DNA of 15,657 bases from an uncultured Eubacteriaceae bacterium (GTDB lineage: Bacteria; Bacillota; Clostridia; Lachnospirales; CAG-274): positions 1 through 15,657 of the forward strand of contig CALIRN010000062.1 in the NCBI GenBank assembly GCA_938042265.1, in the 5' to 3' direction. The position numbers and the translations under genes were made by a program. Below, piece after piece: positions 13,162-15,657 of this stretch. The notes beneath the pieces are model-generated. The model was given only the letters and a program-made list of their open reading frames with translations, was not told the DNA's origin and searched no databases. How positions within the stretch are numbered: the first letter of the stretch is position 1; each line of letters begins with the position of its first letter.

Positions 13162-15285
13162 TTACCTTACCGGAGGATATTCGTCAAACAGTTCAACTAC
13201 GGCCTCATAAATTGCCTGTGCTGCATTATTCTGTCCTTCATCACTAACCATCATAGCACGGTCTGAGGCATTGGTTATAAAGCCAATTTCCGCAAGGGTT
13301 GCAGGTACGTGGCTTTCTCTCAGTACACGCAGGTCATTACTCTTAACCTTTCTGTCAACAGTGCCAAGCCTGTCAAGAAGCTTATTAAGCACTCTTTCTG
13401 CTAAAATATAGCTTGTAAGTCCGTTGCCCAGGTTATTGGGATACTGGCAAAAGGTTTCGGTACCGCTAGCGGTGGTGTTTGTACCTGCGCTGTTAATGTG
13501 TATTGATACAAATGCGTCACCCTCATCTGCAAGATTAGTTCTGTCATCAAAAGAAGGATAAACATCGGTTGTACGGGTTGCATAGCATTTAATATTGCTT
13601 GCATCAAACAATGCCTTTGTCTTATTAAGGATTGAAAGGGTCAAATCCTTTTCATAAATGGTATCGTTATAGCCTGTACCTACATCGGTGCCGCCATGAC
13701 CCGCATCAAGGACAATAATTTTATCATATTTTTCCTTAGGCAGGACAGGCTTAATGTATAAATCGCTGCCGGTGGAGGTTACATTCATAGCCATTATACG
13801 GCTTTCATTAAACTTAACGGTGGTCTGACTGCTGCTTACGGTAATCTCAATGTCCTTAATTCTGCCGTCATTAACTGTGATTTTATCATCTGCAATTATA
13901 GAGGAAAAGTTACCGTTCATAGTCAGTATATAGTTAAGATCGTTGTAATTATCACTGTGTACCAGGTTGGATGGGCTTATAATACCTGCCGCACCGGGCA
14001 GTACAAGCCCTAAATTCTCATCATACCTGACGCTGCCGCCTGAGGAGGTATTGCTCATATCTATGCCCGTTGCAATTGTAAGGGAAACGCTGTTGCCGGT
14101 TATATCGGTTGTAAAGCCTGCCTTTTCCTTAAGGTCTATAGAAATACGTACAGTATTTGTATTATATTGGTGATAGCTGCCACCGCTGACTACTTTACCC
14201 TCTCCAAAGCTGCCGTTGCCATCGGATAACACCGCATCCATAACATCAATAGTAAGCAGATCTCCTGTAGTGGAGGTTGTAGTTTTAAGGCTTGGCTTGT
14301 TTGTACCCGTAATGGTAAGTCTGTCACCGCCTATAAGCTTGTCCATTGTAATGGAGGTTATTTCGTTGGTGCCTATACTGATTCCCAGTGTTTTTCTGTC
14401 GGAGGACAGATAAAGTCTGAAATTGTTTTCTGACTTCATATTGAACAGCAGCCTCGTTGCGGGCTTTATCCCCGATTGCTGAGATATCTCTATACTGATG
14501 ACATTATCGTCCGATACATTGTAGCTGTCATAAGGCAGGCTGTTTTGTGCGTTATTAATATCAACCGCAACAATATTTCCTGACAGCTTGCTTACCGTAA
14601 CAGTGCTTATTGCACTGTCGGCGTTAACAAGATACATACTGTCACTGTCGGAGGACATTGTAAGTGAGTTTATGGCGGCAGTATCATACTCGGCTGATAT
14701 ATAGCCGCTCATATTGGCACTGCTGCCTGATTTGAAAATATTAGCCGCCTTTGTTGTAGCCTCGGTTGTTGCTTCTGTAGTTGCAGCAGTGGTAGTTGCG
14801 GGAGTCGGCTTTGAAACAGAAGCAACTCTTGTATCAGGGTCCCAGCCCACCTCCATACCTATGGATTCAGAGGCAAATCTTAAGGGAATCATTGTTTTAT
14901 TATTTATAATTTTGGGCGCTATGGTCATATCAAGAGTCTTACCGTTTACATAAGCCTTTTTTGAATCTATTTCAAGCATAACTACCTGCTCGTCATATTT
15001 TATATATACCTGATAAAGATCACTTAGCCAGGTTACCTCTGCCCCAAGTGCCTCAAAAACTTCTCTTGCGGGCACAAGGGTGTAGCTGTTAAAAATAATG
15101 GGCGGCATAGGTAGGTCGGTAAGGGTTTTTCCATCAACTGACAGACTAACCTCCTCCGCACTGTAATTGTGCGTGCTGCCGTCATAAGTAAGCTTTAAAT
15201 TTATGTATTTACCTGCAGCGGATATTTGCGTTGAAAATATTGCAAATGATAATATTAAGGCGGTAATTGCCCTTAAATACCTCAT
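13162..15285 (-). CDS. Secreted N-acetylmuramoyl-L-alanine amidase (Amidase_3) with stalk and AMIN-like domains
   Basis: This 707-residue protein cleaves the amide bond between MurNAc and the stem peptide of peptidoglycan outside the cell. A signal peptide (1-24, ending near I-S-A-A-G) is followed by a copper-amine-oxidase-N-like stalk region (about 45-160). A Thr/Ala-rich linker (161-181, with A-T-T-E repeats) leads to a long beta-rich region (about 200-510) resembling AMIN domains. The C-terminal Amidase_3 domain (about 521-703) has zinc ligands H530 (DAGHGG), E545 and H596 (SIHIN) and catalytic E666 (AEIGF). All key residues are present. The start is preceded by GGAGG on the minus strand. 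It is a single gene with lepA upstream on the same strand. Likely roles are growth, division or spore-related wall remodelling; which one is not shown. Confidence 0.93.
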   Translation of the reverse strand: MRYLRAITALILSFAIFSTQISAAGKYINLKLTYDGSTHNYSAEEVSLSVDGKTLTDLPMPPIIFNSYTLVPAREVFEALGAEVTWLSDLYQVYIKYDEQVVMLEIDSKKAYVNGKTLDMTIAPKIINNKTMIPLRFASESIGMEVGWDPDTRVASVSKPTPATTTAATTEATTEATTKAANIFKSGSSANMSGYISAEYDTAAINSLTMSSDSDSMYLVNADSAISTVTVSKLSGNIVAVDINNAQNSLPYDSYNVSDDNVISIEISQQSGIKPATRLLFNMKSENNFRLYLSSDRKTLGISIGTNEITSITMDKLIGGDRLTITGTNKPSLKTTTSTTGDLLTIDVMDAVLSDGNGSFGEGKVVSGGSYHQYNTNTVRISIDLKEKAGFTTDITGNSVSLTIATGIDMSNTSSGGSVRYDENLGLVLPGAAGIISPSNLVHSDNYNDLNYILTMNGNFSSIIADDKITVNDGRIKDIEITVSSSQTTVKFNESRIMAMNVTSTGSDLYIKPVLPKEKYDKIIVLDAGHGGTDVGTGYNDTIYEKDLTLSILNKTKALFDASNIKCYATRTTDVYPSFDDRTNLADEGDAFVSIHINSAGTNTTASGTETFCQYPNNLGNGLTSYILAERVLNKLLDRLGTVDRKVKSNDLRVLRESHVPATLAEIGFITNASDRAMMVSDEGQNNAAQAIYEAVVELFDEYPPVR

Positions 15286-15342
15286 AATGTTACCTCCGAT
15301 ATTTGTTTTGATAATAGCTGTCTTTTTGGGACTGCGAATTAT

Positions 15343-15348
15343 ATTATA
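15343..15348 (-). promoter_or_regulatory. Candidate -10 box for the amidase gene
   Basis: Read on the minus strand, TATAAT (15348-15343), overlapped by a second copy at 15343-15338, lies about 55 bases before the start codon in an AT-rich tract. The -35 (CTTTAA at 17 bases) is poor, so the promoter may need an activator or another sigma factor. Confidence 0.4.
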
Positions 15349-15450
15349 TCAAATTTTGAAAAATTTTAAAGTAAATTGAGGCATATTTAATAATATTGTA
15401 ATAAAAAATCCTGCATAAACTCCAATAAAATAGGGTGATGATAAGTTAAA

Positions 15451-15474
15451 ACAGCGGTATTAATTTACCGCTGT
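15451..15474 (-). terminator. Intrinsic terminator of lepA
   Basis: ACAGCGGTA (15451-15459) is the perfect complement of 15466-15474 around a 6-base loop. On the minus strand the stem is followed by a short T-run (TTTT-AAC), about 60 bases after the lepA stop. Confidence 0.75.
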
Positions 15475-15535
15475 CTTAAAAAACATATATTTTAAATTAC
15501 TAAATATTACAGGCAGAGAACTAATTTCTGTAAAT

Positions 15536-15657
15536 TTATTCATCGTCCAGCTTCAATACGCTCATAAAGGCTGCCTGGGGTACTGTTACGCTGCCGATCT
15601 GGCGCATACGTTTTTTACCCTCTTTCTGCTTTTCAAGCAGCTTTTTCTTACGGGTAA
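15536..15657 (-). CDS. lepA: LepA (elongation factor 4), C-terminal end only
   Basis: Read on the minus strand from the window edge, 40 codons end in TAA at 15538-15536. They contain R-K-K-K-L-L-E-K-Q-K-E-G-K-K-R-M followed by V-P-Q-A-A-F and a short acidic tail. This is the highly conserved last segment of the ribosome-associated GTPase LepA/EF4, which promotes efficient translation initiation and elongation under stress. The basic Lys/Arg-rich stretch is the family's C-terminal domain that contacts the ribosome. The remaining roughly 560 residues lie beyond the window. The amidase is the next gene on the same strand, after a terminator. Confidence 0.9.
   Translation of the reverse strand, partial: TRKKKLLEKQKEGKKRMRQIGSVTVPQAAFMSVLKLDDE

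Noticed and set aside
14714..14953. Plus-strand open frame rich in Val/Ala inside the amidase gene
   Set aside because: It is the antisense of the Thr/Ala-rich linker; the repetitive composition comes from that linker.
1..15657. CRISPR array, tRNA, rRNA, prophage or toxin-antitoxin genes
   Set aside because: No regularly spaced repeats, cloverleaf or recognisable genes of these kinds were seen on either strand.

Overview
The window looks like a stretch of a low-GC Clostridia (Lachnospirales/Oscillospirales-type, probably gut) chromosome. The evidence is AT-rich DNA, strong AGGAGG-type ribosome binding sites, sigma-A-like promoters, intrinsic terminators with U-tracts, an mcsA-mcsB-clpC heat-shock operon with a CIRCE operator, a Firmicutes-style cell-wall amidase with a copper-amine-oxidase-like stalk domain, and debris of plant-polymer and mobile genes. 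Species cannot be named from the sequence alone.

Layout. (1) 2-2056 (+): a large carbohydrate-active protein of probable PcRGLX/YetA (exo-rhamnogalacturonan lyase-like) type, cut at its 5' end by the window edge. (2) 2073-3211 (+): a promoter, a yybP-ykoY (Mn2+) riboswitch whose 3' strand is shared with an intrinsic terminator, and a Na+/Ca2+-exchanger-family cation antiporter. (3) 3295-3720 (-): a HIT-family nucleotide hydrolase; 3802-5265 (+): cardiolipin synthase. (4) 5342-6099 (+): a multiply frameshifted remnant of a subtype-B tannase-like esterase. (5) 6247-10392 (+): a CIRCE/sigma-A control region and the operon mcsA-mcsB-clpC, which marks damaged proteins with phospho-arginine and delivers them to the Clp protease. 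No ctsR gene precedes mcsA. (6) 10393-11026: an accessory gap holding terminators, a decayed IS256-family transposase, a near-consensus promoter, hairpins and an unidentified inverted-repeat element. (7) 11027-11209 (+): a 60-residue four-cysteine protein of the DUF6472 type; 11277-13124 (+): glutamine-dependent asparagine synthetase. (8) 13162-15285 (-): a secreted N-acetylmuramoyl-L-alanine amidase, convergent with asnB. (9) 15536-15657 (-): the last 40 codons of lepA (EF4), running off the window.

How the parts relate. Most genes are independent housekeeping units separated by their own terminators. The coherent modules are the Mn2+-sensing riboswitch plus antiporter (probably manganese export or homeostasis) and the protein quality-control operon, which here appears to be under HrcA/CIRCE. 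The tannase remnant and the IS256 debris flank that operon on either side, which suggests local rearrangement and gene decay. I found no CRISPR array, tRNA, rRNA, prophage or defence island. The least explained sequence is the gap at 10690-10960.
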